From assembly GCA_964654545.1 (NCBI GenBank), contig CAZZIU010000001.1, positions 99,543-163,542 on the forward strand: a DNA stretch of 64,000 nucleotides. Reading direction: 5' to 3'. Below, in pieces: positions 25,994-35,285 of this stretch (positions are counted from its first letter, which is position 1; each line of letters begins with the position of its first letter). The DNA comes from JABMOV01 sp964654545 (lineage in GTDB: Bacteria > Fidelibacterota > Marinisomatia > Marinisomatales > JABMOV01). Made by a program: the position numbers and the translations under genes. The notes below the pieces were generated by a model, which was not told where the DNA came from, did no database searches, and was given only the letters and a program-made list of their open reading frames with translations.

Positions 25994-28900
25994 TTATTTT
26001 ATGTATAACATTTTTCTTGTTTGACTAAAATTGCCAGCCTTGATTTGATATATGTAAACACCAGCACTCACGTCGCGTCCAAAATTATCCGTCGCATCCC
26101 AAAGTGTAACCTTTTGACCTGCATTCTGTATATCATTAACCAACGTTCTTACTTGTCTTCCGGTCAGATCATATATATTTATTGTGACAGCTGATTGCTC
26201 GGCTAAATCATACGTAATCATTGTGGTTGGATTAAATGGATTTGGATAATTCTGATGGAGTGCATAATCAGTCGGTATTGTCGCTTCCTCTCCAACTCCC
26301 ACGCTAGAAACTGGTAACAGTCCATATCCTACTTTCCAAGCTAAAAGAGGTTGAATATTTACATCAGCAGCAGTGGCCGCATAAAAATATGTAAGTACAT
26401 CAAAGCTACCGGTCAGTTGTCCTTCAATGATCAAAATTGGTCCCTCACCAGGAGTAATTCCAGATGTGAATTCGTATCCGAGAACATGTAGAGACCCATC
26501 CTCTTGCTCGCCGCTATTATCATCTAGAGATCCATTTGCAAATCTACCAGTGGGAATGAAATTTGTTGCAGTGAAGTTGAGTGGTGATTCGTACAAATTT
26601 ACGTCGAATACATACACTGGGACTGTATTGTTTACATTGACTTCATAACTAACCATTCCATTTTCATCAGGTCCGGAAATATTTCCAAATGAAAAGAGTG
26701 CTTCAACACTACCAGCATACACGTGACCTTCCACGACCTCAGTATGCATCGGTAAACTATTGACATCAGACACCACTAGATTATTAAAGTCCGGTGTTAG
26801 CTCGATGGTTGTACCCACAGCTGTACCTGGGTCAATAAGAAAATTGATTTCCGCAATTTGACCAGTACCCGGGGGTATCGGGTTGGAAAGAGTAACATCA
26901 AATAGAATGATTCTAAGTTCTTCACCAACAACGGAGAAATCCACTGTCCAGTTTGAAAAATCTATGTAGGTACTGGGAACAATGTTAATTGGAGTTAAAC
27001 CAGTGGGAACATCCGTTAAAAATACTTGAATTCCATATATGTCCTGAGTTGAACTGCAAACGAACGGTATTGTAATCATAGTTCCTGGGTCTGCTACTGC
27101 ATGACCAAAGAACAGTACTTGCGTTTCAATCGTGACATGAAATTCTCCGGGAGTGGATGTCCACGGCATCTCATTATTTGCTAAATCAACGATACTTGCG
27201 GTTGTAAAATCAACGTTTGCGGTACCTTCTTCTTCGCTAAAACCTCTAACAACGACTTTACATATAGACCCATCACCAACTGTAAGAGGAGTACCGGGAG
27301 AAAATCCGGTAATCGCCATGTCTCCACTGGGTAATTCAACTACATCAAGACTCCAACCGGATGTTCTATCGGTTTCAAGGATGGACTCCCCAATAAAGTA
27401 ATTTGGAATGTCTGAAATTTCAAAATAGAAAAAGCCGATACTTGTTTCATTATTCAAATAAATATCTAATGTATCTGTAGCACCGGACAATGCAGCACCA
27501 TTGCTAATACCCAATTCAATCCATTCCAATGGTGTTGCCATAACGATATTTGAAGCACCTGATTCACCTCCGGGTGTATAAATAGATGTTATGTAATAAT
27601 AGTAATCAACACTATTATTTACATCTGTATCCAAATAATCTGTGACATCCGGTGCAACCGTCTCAATTACACTGTAATCAACGTTATTCGTAGATCTATA
27701 AATATTGAAACCTGTCAGGTCACGACTAACATTGTTGCTATGTTGCAATGGGTTGTCCCAGTCTATTTTCCATTCGTAGGGAATTCCATTTGGATATTGA
27801 GCCACGACTTCCGCTTTATCTGCTGTAATGACCCATTGACCGAGTTCATTGAAATCATAATGTAAATTTTGCGCTATTCTGGCTCCACTAAAATTAATTG
27901 ATATATCATCAATGGCCCATCCCGATGCCCATGCTCCATTATCATTTGAATGGAAAGCGATGTATAAATGAGGACTACCACTATAATCAGATAGATCTAC
28001 AGATTCGGTAACCCATTCGGCGGATGCTCCTAAACTTGTAACCTCCGTAAAGTTACTTCCATCAGTGCTGATTTCTATATGGGCGGACTGGCCGTAGTCT
28101 CCCGTAAAGAATGATTCAAAGTTGAGCATGATATTTTGTGCACCACTCACATTAATAGCAGGAGTAACGAGGTAATCGACAGATCCGTCATCATCTGCAG
28201 CATCATCATTGGAACATGCGTACCATGTATGTGGTGGTATATCCCAATATGTGCTTGATCCATCCTGTGTCACAAACCAACCCACTGCAGAATTGGTTGT
28301 TGCTGTCCATCCATCTGGAATAGATCCTCCTTCAAAATCTTCACCAAAATCTTGAGGGATCGGGCCGTAGGGAGCATCCCACATCAATGGTATTTCCCCG
28401 TCTAAGCCTGAAACTGCTTCTAAGTTATGTGGTTCTTCAATATAACCTGGTGTTACATGGACCGTCCCAGAATCAGCACTGGCAATCCAGTATTCACCAC
28501 CAATTCCATCAGTAGCAATCACATTTGTGAGATTAACACCTACGTATCCTTCAAAAGCATTATAGTGAATGATAAAATCAACTGTGATAACAGCTCCGGT
28601 TCCAACAGCAATATCCAAGTTGTCTGGATCATAAACCAAAATTCTGGTTCCGCTTGCCACTTCTGAATATTCGACAGTAAAACCGTCAGTTCTTACAGTG
28701 GTTGTCGCTGATAAAAAATCTAAATTATCAGGTGTGTCAAACACATCTAGCTGGAAACCGCCAACTGGACCATCATTGGTCAAGTTTAAATCCAGACTTA
28801 CAGTGTCAAGTACATCTGCTTCACCATCAGTAAAGGAAAAGGATGCCACCTCACCAATTTGAATACCCCCGGCTGATCCAGAAGATGTAACAACATTTCC

Positions 28901-29332
28901 GGTTCCATCACTTATAATAATATTTGATATTGACATATCAATGACGGCTGACAATACACTTGTTCCTGTATATTCTAACCACATGACTGTATCTGTGCCA
29001 GTAGGGATTGTATTGTTGTTGGTCGAGTTATAAAATACAACTCTTGTAGTAGCATCATCTAGGGCGTTAAAGTCACCAGTAAAATCACCACTATAACCTG
29101 CTCCTCCCGATGTAATTCCAGTCATAGAAATCCAAGCAGGATCCAAACTTAAATCGAATTGAATTCCGCCAATTTCATCCGTTGGACTACTTAAAACAAC
29201 AGGAACCCATATACTCACTGGGTAGCCATCGACTTCTGTATCAACCACCTCTAATGAAACTTGTCCCACCACCGGAACAACGGCAAAAAATACGATTAAT
29301 AACAGTGACAATTTTTTCCAGATCATCCTCAT
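25994..29332 (-). CDS. Secreted multi-domain protein with cohesin-like modules and type IX sorting domain
   Basis: A signal peptide (KKLSLLLIVFFAVVPVVGQ) opens the 1112-residue product. Two cohesin-like modules (SLEVVDTEVDGYPV..., FSFTDGEADVLDTVSLDLNL...) are followed by a MAM/jelly-roll domain (DFEGGSIPDGWTATTNSAVG to GWAIDDISI), an FN3 module (GFNIYRSTNNVDYSVIE), and three more cohesin-like segments (around IELGISNGAAL, VLFFGHAVADPGTM and ALFSFGNISGPDEN). The C-terminus is the sorting domain HQNYPNPFNPTTMITYDLAE ... GRQVRTLVND ... SQTRKMLYIK. No catalytic domain is visible. A surface adhesion or scaffold role is plausible by architecture, not shown. The C-terminal domain is of the same family as in the protein at 8706. 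Confidence 0.85.
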   Translation of the reverse strand: MRMIWKKLSLLLIVFFAVVPVVGQVSLEVVDTEVDGYPVSIWVPVVLSSPTDEIGGIQFDLSLDPAWISMTGITSGGAGYSGDFTGDFNALDDATTRVVFYNSTNNNTIPTGTDTVMWLEYTGTSVLSAVIDMSISNIIISDGTGNVVTSSGSAGGIQIGEVASFSFTDGEADVLDTVSLDLNLTNDGPVGGFQLDVFDTPDNLDFLSATTTVRTDGFTVEYSEVASGTRILVYDPDNLDIAVGTGAVITVDFIIHYNAFEGYVGVNLTNVIATDGIGGEYWIASADSGTVHVTPGYIEEPHNLEAVSGLDGEIPLMWDAPYGPIPQDFGEDFEGGSIPDGWTATTNSAVGWFVTQDGSSTYWDIPPHTWYACSNDDAADDDGSVDYLVTPAINVSGAQNIMLNFESFFTGDYGQSAHIEISTDGSNFTEVTSLGASAEWVTESVDLSDYSGSPHLYIAFHSNDNGAWASGWAIDDISINFSGARIAQNLHYDFNELGQWVITADKAEVVAQYPNGIPYEWKIDWDNPLQHSNNVSRDLTGFNIYRSTNNVDYSVIETVAPDVTDYLDTDVNNSVDYYYYITSIYTPGGESGASNIVMATPLEWIELGISNGAALSGATDTLDIYLNNETSIGFFYFEISDIPNYFIGESILETDRTSGWSLDVVELPSGDMAITGFSPGTPLTVGDGSICKVVVRGFSEEEGTANVDFTTASIVDLANNEMPWTSTPGEFHVTIETQVLFFGHAVADPGTMITIPFVCSSTQDIYGIQVFLTDVPTGLTPINIVPSTYIDFSNWTVDFSVVGEELRIILFDVTLSNPIPPGTGQIAEINFLIDPGTAVGTTIELTPDFNNLVVSDVNSLPMHTEVVEGHVYAGSVEALFSFGNISGPDENGMVSYEVNVNNTVPVYVFDVNLYESPLNFTATNFIPTGRFANGSLDDNSGEQEDGSLHVLGYEFTSGITPGEGPILIIEGQLTGSFDVLTYFYAATAADVNIQPLLAWKVGYGLLPVSSVGVGEEATIPTDYALHQNYPNPFNPTTMITYDLAEQSAVTINIYDLTGRQVRTLVNDIQNAGQKVTLWDATDNFGRDVSAGVYIYQIKAGNFSQTRKMLYIK

Positions 29333-29379
29333 GGATTCCCTCCACAGTTATGTGACTTCACAAATACTTTGCTTTTTAA

Positions 29380-29410
29380 CTAAAAGCCTTCAAAAAACAA
29401 TGAAGGCATT
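29380..29410 (-). terminator. Intrinsic terminator after secA
   Basis: On the minus strand GCCTTCA (revcomp of 29401-29407) pairs with TGAAGGC (revcomp of 29386-29392), followed by TTTTAG. It lies about 135 bp past the secA stop. The 209-bp interval to the next gene otherwise shows nothing recognisable. Confidence 0.65.
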
Positions 29411-29541
29411 TTACCAGTATAATTGCATTTAAGCAATAAAGGAAAGTAATCATTTTGAGGAGATATTCCAGTAAAAAAATTATCAACTTTACATTTATTT
29501 GAGCGTCATTGATGTACCGCACAAGTTAGTGCAGCTGTAAT

Positions 29542-32500
29542 CTATTCCTGGGTATATCCACGATTTAAATAATCCTGAAGCTTCTTATACTTAATATTAA
29601 TTTTTTCACCGCCGGGACCGATAACAGTTACCTTTTCATTTCTACCAATTTTTTGATCTGTTGTAATGGGATTTCTCTGGGCAGATGTTGGGGCATTTGG
29701 CTTTTGGGTTACCCCAGCGAATCCCATTCCCGATGTGTCAGCATGTTGTACTTGTACATTTCTTGCCTTAGGCTGTCGCGGTTGAATGGAGGGCGTTCCC
29801 TGGATTTGCGTCCTGAATAATCGTTGTACGGTTTGTTTATTCATGTCAGATATCATTTCCTGGAACATGTGAAATCCCTCAGACTTGTATTCCAGAAGTG
29901 GGTTCTTTTGACCGTATGCCCGCAAATTAATCCCCTCCCTCATTTGGTCCATTGCGTACAGATGATCCTTCCATTTTTCATCAATTGTACGAAGGATTAC
30001 ATACCGCTCAAATCCGCGCATGAAATCTTCCGGGACTAACGATTCTCTTGCCTGGTATAGCTCACTCGCTTCTGTTAAGATAAATTCCTTCACAATTTCT
30101 GTTGAAATGAGGGGATTTGACTTCTGCAGATTTTCTTTATTCACGTCAACCAATAAATGGGATGAAATACTTTGTCTGAGTCTGTCCCAATCCCAATCCT
30201 CAGGATCTACATTTTCAAAACCAGCCAATTCATCTTCTATAAAGCCTTCCATGATTTCCATGATCGAGTCTTTCATGTTAGCCCCATGAAGAGCCTGATT
30301 TCGCATATCGTACACAACTTGGCGCTGTTGGTTCATAACATCATCGTATTCAAGAAGATGTTTTCTAATACCAAAATTTCGACCTTCTACTTTTTTCTGG
30401 GCATTTTCTATTGCTCTGGTCACCATTCCATGGGTGATAACTTCGCCTTCTTCCAACCCCATTCTATCCATGACAGATGCGATACGATCACTCCCAAATA
30501 AGCGCATTAAGTCATCTTCAAGACATAAATAAAACCGTGACGAACCTGGATCTCCCTGACGACCAGCACGACCACGAAGCTGTAAATCAATTCTACGTGA
30601 TTCATGCCGCTCTGTGCCAATAATATGCAATCCACCAACTTCTTTCACCCCTTCACCCAGCTTAATATCCGTACCGCGTCCTGCCATGTTGGTAGCGATA
30701 GTAACCGATCCTTTTTGACCAGCACGTACTACAATTTCCGCTTCCCTCTGATGCTGCTTGGCATTCAAAACATTATGTGTAATCCCACGCCTCTTCAGCA
30801 TGCGAGATAATAATTCTGACACTTCAACCGTGATTGTACCAACCAGTGCAGGTTGCCCGGATTTGTAGCATTCCGCGATTTCATCTACGACTGCATTGTA
30901 TTTTTCCCTTTTGGTTTTATAAATGACATCGTTGAAGTCTTGTCTAACCACCGGGACATTGGTTGGGATAACTGTCACGTCTAAATTATAGATAGATCCC
31001 AGCTCTTCCGCTTCTGTTTCAGCGGTTCCTGTCATTCCAGCCAGCTTATCATACAATCTGAAATAATTCTGAATCGTAATGGTAGCGAGAGTCTGGGTTT
31101 CTCGTTCAATGGACACATTTTCTTTTGCTTCCAGAGCCTGGTGAAGCCCATCACTATAACGTCGCCCCGGAAGGATTCGGCCAGTAAATTCATCAACAAT
31201 TAAAACTTTCCCATCCTGTACAACATAATCCACATCTTTTTCATAAAGGGTATAAGCTCTAAGCAATTGATTTATTGTATGAATTTTGCCACTGCGATCT
31301 GCATGCAATTGATGGGCTTTTTCTTTTTGTTGCAACCGATCTTGATCGGATAGATCAGGCTTCTCATCGATATCAAGCAAAAGTTCAGCAATGTCTGGTA
31401 TGACAAACGTATCCGGATTGTCAGGAGATAAAACTTTCCTTCCTTTCTCCGTTATATCAATGATGTGGGTTTTTTCTTCTATTGAGAAATACAAATCTTC
31501 ATCAACTTCATGCATCCTTTTATCCCGTAAATATTCAGATTCGATGCCATGAGCGAGCTGCTTGGTACCTTGTTCTTGAAACAATTTCATTAGGCGCCGA
31601 TGTTTTGGAAATCCACGACTTGCCTGTAATAATTTATAGCCAGCTTCTTTATCTTTATTTTCTTTTAGTAACGCTTCCGCCTCACGAACAAGGTCTGAGA
31701 CCATGGCATTTTGTTTCTTGACAAGATTTTGAATGAGAGGTTTTAATTCTTTGGATTTATTTTCTGTGGGATTGTCAACTGCACCCGATATGATCAATGG
31801 TGTCCGGGCTTCATCTATTAAAACGCTGTCCACCTCATCCACAACGGCAAATGCATGTCCTCTTTGTACTTGATCCTGTGGTGTTAGCGACATATTATCG
31901 CGTAAATAATCAAATCCAAATTCGTTGTTCGTACCGTAAGTAATGTCTTTAAGATATTCTTCACGTCTTTGGTTATTATCCATGTTATTCAGAATGAAAC
32001 CCACGCTTAATCCAAGGCGTTTGTAAATTTCTCCCATCCATTCAGCATCACGCTGGGCCAGATAATCATTAACCGTAATAACATGGACGCCACGACCCGG
32101 CAATGCATTTAAATATATTGGCAATGTGGCAACAAGGGTTTTTCCTTCTCCGGTTTTCATTTCTGCAACTTTTCCATTGTGTAGCACAATAGCACCAATC
32201 AATTGCACATCATATGGAACCATATCCCAATGGACGGTTTGTCCTACACATTGCCATGTATCACCTACCATTCTGCGACAGGTTTCTTTTACTATTGCAA
32301 ATGCTTCCGGTAATATCTCTTCCATTAATTCATGTTCAGCCAGTAATAACTTTTTGCTCGTATCTTCCTCGCTCCAATTGGACTTTTCAGCCTCTTCTTC
32401 AATGGATGATCGTTTTTCAACAAACATTTGTCGAAATTCCTTTGTGCGATCAACCAGTTCATCATCAGTCTTGTTTTCCAGTGTAACATACACATTGTTT

Positions 32501-32583
32501 ATTTTCTCGACCAACGGGTACAATGACTTGACTTCCCTATCTGATTTGGAGCCGAATATTTTCTTTAATATTGCCTGAAACAT
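29542..32583 (-). CDS. secA: Preprotein translocase ATPase SecA
   Basis: All SecA landmarks are present in 1013 residues: N-terminal DEAD domain with MKTGEGKTLVATLP and VDEVDSVLIDEARTPLIISG, preprotein cross-linking region, GTDIKLGEGVKEVGGLHIIG and TERHESRRIDLQLRGRAGRQ of the second ATPase domain, and the scaffold/wing domains. SecA pushes proteins through SecYEG with SecDF (also in this window). The extreme C-terminus, where most SecA proteins have a Cys-rich zinc motif after IGRND, reads IGRNEKVTVIGPGGEKINIK with no cysteine. A similar tail occurs in some FCB bacteria. The start follows the nusB stop directly. Confidence 0.97.
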   Translation of the reverse strand: MFQAILKKIFGSKSDREVKSLYPLVEKINNVYVTLENKTDDELVDRTKEFRQMFVEKRSSIEEEAEKSNWSEEDTSKKLLLAEHELMEEILPEAFAIVKETCRRMVGDTWQCVGQTVHWDMVPYDVQLIGAIVLHNGKVAEMKTGEGKTLVATLPIYLNALPGRGVHVITVNDYLAQRDAEWMGEIYKRLGLSVGFILNNMDNNQRREEYLKDITYGTNNEFGFDYLRDNMSLTPQDQVQRGHAFAVVDEVDSVLIDEARTPLIISGAVDNPTENKSKELKPLIQNLVKKQNAMVSDLVREAEALLKENKDKEAGYKLLQASRGFPKHRRLMKLFQEQGTKQLAHGIESEYLRDKRMHEVDEDLYFSIEEKTHIIDITEKGRKVLSPDNPDTFVIPDIAELLLDIDEKPDLSDQDRLQQKEKAHQLHADRSGKIHTINQLLRAYTLYEKDVDYVVQDGKVLIVDEFTGRILPGRRYSDGLHQALEAKENVSIERETQTLATITIQNYFRLYDKLAGMTGTAETEAEELGSIYNLDVTVIPTNVPVVRQDFNDVIYKTKREKYNAVVDEIAECYKSGQPALVGTITVEVSELLSRMLKRRGITHNVLNAKQHQREAEIVVRAGQKGSVTIATNMAGRGTDIKLGEGVKEVGGLHIIGTERHESRRIDLQLRGRAGRQGDPGSSRFYLCLEDDLMRLFGSDRIASVMDRMGLEEGEVITHGMVTRAIENAQKKVEGRNFGIRKHLLEYDDVMNQQRQVVYDMRNQALHGANMKDSIMEIMEGFIEDELAGFENVDPEDWDWDRLRQSISSHLLVDVNKENLQKSNPLISTEIVKEFILTEASELYQARESLVPEDFMRGFERYVILRTIDEKWKDHLYAMDQMREGINLRAYGQKNPLLEYKSEGFHMFQEMISDMNKQTVQRLFRTQIQGTPSIQPRQPKARNVQVQHADTSGMGFAGVTQKPNAPTSAQRNPITTDQKIGRNEKVTVIGPGGEKINIKYKKLQDYLNRGYTQE

Positions 32584-33027
32584 TTAGTTGTCTTCTTTTT
32601 CCTTGCTTTCATTCATTTCACGGTAGACAGCGTCTAAAATTCCGTTGATAAACCCTGGGCTCTCATCTGTGCTATATTCCCTGGCGATTTCGATGGCTTC
32701 TGCGATGGATACTTTCGGTGGTACGGATTCCACGGTGTAAATTTCACAAATTGCCATCATCAGGATCAGACGATCAAGTCGAGCTACTCTTTCAAACCGC
32801 CAGTTTTCCAGAAATTTCTGAATTTTTTCTTCAGCCCAATCCTGTGATTTTAGTGTGTTTCGATACAGATCAGAAATAAATTGATTTGATTTTTTATCGA
32901 GATTGTATCTTTCTAAAATATCACCTAATACTTTTTCGCTATCATCATCGGATAGTTCAAGCGCAAATAAGGCTTGTAAGACTGCTTCACGTGCGACTCT
33001 ACGCGGATGCTTTTTAGTTGTTGTCAC
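32584..33027 (-). CDS. nusB: Transcription antitermination factor NusB
   Basis: The 147-residue protein has the NusB pattern HPRRVAREAVLQALFALELS at the N-terminus, WRFERVARLDRLILMMAICEI in the middle, and SIAEAIEIAREYSTDESPGF then INGILDAV at the end. NusB with NusE (S10) binds boxA RNA and prevents premature termination on rRNA operons. It overlaps the leucine dehydrogenase gene by 14 bp and abuts secA, so all three are probably on one transcript. Confidence 0.95.
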   Translation of the reverse strand: MTTTKKHPRRVAREAVLQALFALELSDDDSEKVLGDILERYNLDKKSNQFISDLYRNTLKSQDWAEEKIQKFLENWRFERVARLDRLILMMAICEIYTVESVPPKVSIAEAIEIAREYSTDESPGFINGILDAVYREMNESKEKEDN

Positions 33028-34120
33028 GCTTGCTCATTGTATTTTTCCGAGGCAAAAATACATTTTTCAGTTTGGCCAGGTCCTCCATACGTTTTTCTGC
33101 TACCCGGTTCCCGGCAATATGAGTTGGTATATTTTCTTCATCGGAAACTTTAAAAATCCGCAACAAAGTATCGTAAACACCATCGGTTTGGCTAAAAGCA
33201 CGCTCGCGATTGTAGCCATCGATTTCATTCGCAACGTTTATCAACCCGCCACTGTTAATAGCGTAGTCCGGTGCGTATAATATGCCCTTGTCTTTGACTT
33301 TTTTTCCATGGACGGATTCAGTTTCCAACTGGTTATTTGCTGCACCTGCAATGATTGAACATTTTAATTGTTCCAACGTGCCATCATTAATCGTCGCTCC
33401 GAGTGCACAGGGAGCATAAATATCCACATCCAAACCATAAATTTCATCCAAGCCCACTACAGTCGCGTTAAATTCCTCACTCACAGATTTTAAGGCTTCT
33501 TCATCGATATCAGAGACAAATAGTTTTACGCCATTTTCATGCAAATGTTTGCACAGGTGGTAGCCCACGTGTCCTAATCCTTGTACTGAAACTTTTAGTC
33601 CCGCCAGTGTATTTTTCCCTAACTGATGTTTTACCGCTGCCTGGATACCAACAAAAACCCCATAGGCGGTGACAGGTGATGGATCACCACTTCCACCCAA
33701 AGCACGAGAAATTCCAGTTACATATCGGGTTTCCATTCGCACCCATTCCATATCTCTGACGCTGGTACCAACATCCTCAGCTGTTATATATCTGCCTCCT
33801 AAACCTTCCACAAAGCGACCGAATGATCTAAACAGTAACTCGGACTTGTCCGATTTTGCATCCCCAATGATTATTGATTTCCCTCCACCCAGATTTAATC
33901 CGGCCAGAGCAGCTTTATAACTCATACCTCTGGAAAGTCTCAGCACATCCTTCATTGCTTCTTCTTCGCTAGTATATGGAAGCATTCGACACCCCCCCAG
34001 AGCCGGTCCAATTGTTGTGTCATGAATCGCTATAATTGATTTTAGTCCGGTATCCGGATCATTACAGAAAACCACTTGCTCATGGCTTTTTTTGTTCATG
34101 GATTTAAATACATCGGACAT
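33014..34120 (-). CDS. Leucine (branched-chain amino acid) dehydrogenase
   Basis: The Glu/Leu/Phe/Val dehydrogenase fold is evident: GPALGGCRMLPYTSEEEAMK, the glycine-rich substrate loop GLNLGGGKSIIIGD with catalytic Lys, and the NAD-binding VQGLGHVGYHLCKHL. At 368 residues, with TAEDVGTSVRDMEWVRMETR, it matches leucine dehydrogenase more than glutamate dehydrogenase. The reaction deaminates Leu/Val/Ile to 2-oxo acids with NAD. The neighbours (acyl-CoA dehydrogenase, thiolase) fit branched-chain or fatty acid degradation. The start lies 16 bp after the dehydrogenase gene stop. Confidence 0.88.
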   Translation of the reverse strand: MSDVFKSMNKKSHEQVVFCNDPDTGLKSIIAIHDTTIGPALGGCRMLPYTSEEEAMKDVLRLSRGMSYKAALAGLNLGGGKSIIIGDAKSDKSELLFRSFGRFVEGLGGRYITAEDVGTSVRDMEWVRMETRYVTGISRALGGSGDPSPVTAYGVFVGIQAAVKHQLGKNTLAGLKVSVQGLGHVGYHLCKHLHENGVKLFVSDIDEEALKSVSEEFNATVVGLDEIYGLDVDIYAPCALGATINDGTLEQLKCSIIAGAANNQLETESVHGKKVKDKGILYAPDYAINSGGLINVANEIDGYNRERAFSQTDGVYDTLLRIFKVSDEENIPTHIAGNRVAEKRMEDLAKLKNVFLPRKNTMSKRDNN

Positions 34121-34136
34121 ACTAATTCCTTTCAGA

Positions 34137-35285
34137 TTAAGAGTATTCTTTTAATAATTCCCGTGCAATGACCATCTCCTGAATTTCACTGGTGCCTTCA
34201 TAAATTTGCGTGATTTTTGCATCCCGCATAAGACGCTCTACACCCGTTTCCTGCATATAGCCATAACCACCGTGAATTTGAACACATTCACGAGCTGCAT
34301 TTACAGCCGTCTGTGATGCAAATAGCTTGGCCATTGCAGCTTCTTTAGAATAGACAATATGCTGATCTTTCATGGTAGCTGCACGATAAATCAGAAGGCG
34401 TGATGCCTCCACATTGGTACCCATTTGGGCAATTTTGGCCTGAATCGCACCAAATTCTGCAATGGCTTCACCAAATTGTTTTCGGTTTTTTGCATAGGAT
34501 ATACTTTTTTCCAATGCCATTTGGGCAATTCCCAGAGCCTGGGCAGCTATACCAATTCTACCACCATTAAGTGTTTTCATCGCAACACGAAAACCCTGGC
34601 CAGGTTCACCAATCATGTTCTCAACAGGTACCCTGCAATTATCAAAATATAGTTCACAGGTATCAGAGCCCCGAATGCCAAGTTTGTTTTCTTTTTCACC
34701 TGTGGAAAATCCAGGCGTTCCTTTTTCAATTATAAAAGTCGATATCCCTTTATAACCAATTCCTTTTTCAGTTAACACGAAGACCAGAACAAGATCAGAA
34801 GTAATCCCATTGGTAACCCAATTTTTTGTACCGTTAATAATGTAGTGTCCGCCATCTTTTTCAGCAAACGTTCTCATATTGCTCGCATCGGACCCAGATT
34901 GCGGTTCACTTAAACTAAACGCGCCCAGCCACTCTCCGGGGGCCAGTTTCTTTAGATAACTTTCTTTTTGCTGTTCTGTAGCCCAATCCAATAATATCTG
35001 GCAAACCAATGAATTATTTACGGACATCACCACACCGGCAGAGGCATCAATCCTGCTAATCTCCTCCATCCCAATAACATAACTCAGGGCATCCATACCG
35101 GCACCATTGTATTTTTCCGGTACCATTACACCCATAAATCCCAGGTCACCCATCATTTTTATTTGATCTTTTGGAAAGGTGGCTGTTTCATCCCGGTCAA
35201 TAACTCCTGGTAGAAGATGTTCTTCAGCAAATTCCCTTGCTGTCTTTTTTATCAATTCATGGTCATCAGAAAGTGAAAAATTCAT
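34137..35285 (-). CDS. Acyl-CoA dehydrogenase
   Basis: The 382-residue protein has the three-domain acyl-CoA dehydrogenase layout: SLSDDHELIKKTAREFAEEH, the FAD/substrate loop LGAFSLSEPQSGSDASNMRT, and C-terminal QIHGGYGYMQETGVERLMRD with the catalytic-Glu segment IYEGTSEIQEMV. The sequence resembles short-chain/butyryl-CoA type enzymes. Start 35285 is chosen because AGAGAGG precedes it and it overlaps the thiolase stop as ATGA; a longer frame to 35333 has no support. It oxidises acyl-CoA to enoyl-CoA, passing electrons to ETF, which is not in the window. Confidence 0.92.
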   Translation of the reverse strand: MNFSLSDDHELIKKTAREFAEEHLLPGVIDRDETATFPKDQIKMMGDLGFMGVMVPEKYNGAGMDALSYVIGMEEISRIDASAGVVMSVNNSLVCQILLDWATEQQKESYLKKLAPGEWLGAFSLSEPQSGSDASNMRTFAEKDGGHYIINGTKNWVTNGITSDLVLVFVLTEKGIGYKGISTFIIEKGTPGFSTGEKENKLGIRGSDTCELYFDNCRVPVENMIGEPGQGFRVAMKTLNGGRIGIAAQALGIAQMALEKSISYAKNRKQFGEAIAEFGAIQAKIAQMGTNVEASRLLIYRAATMKDQHIVYSKEAAMAKLFASQTAVNAARECVQIHGGYGYMQETGVERLMRDAKITQIYEGTSEIQEMVIARELLKEYS

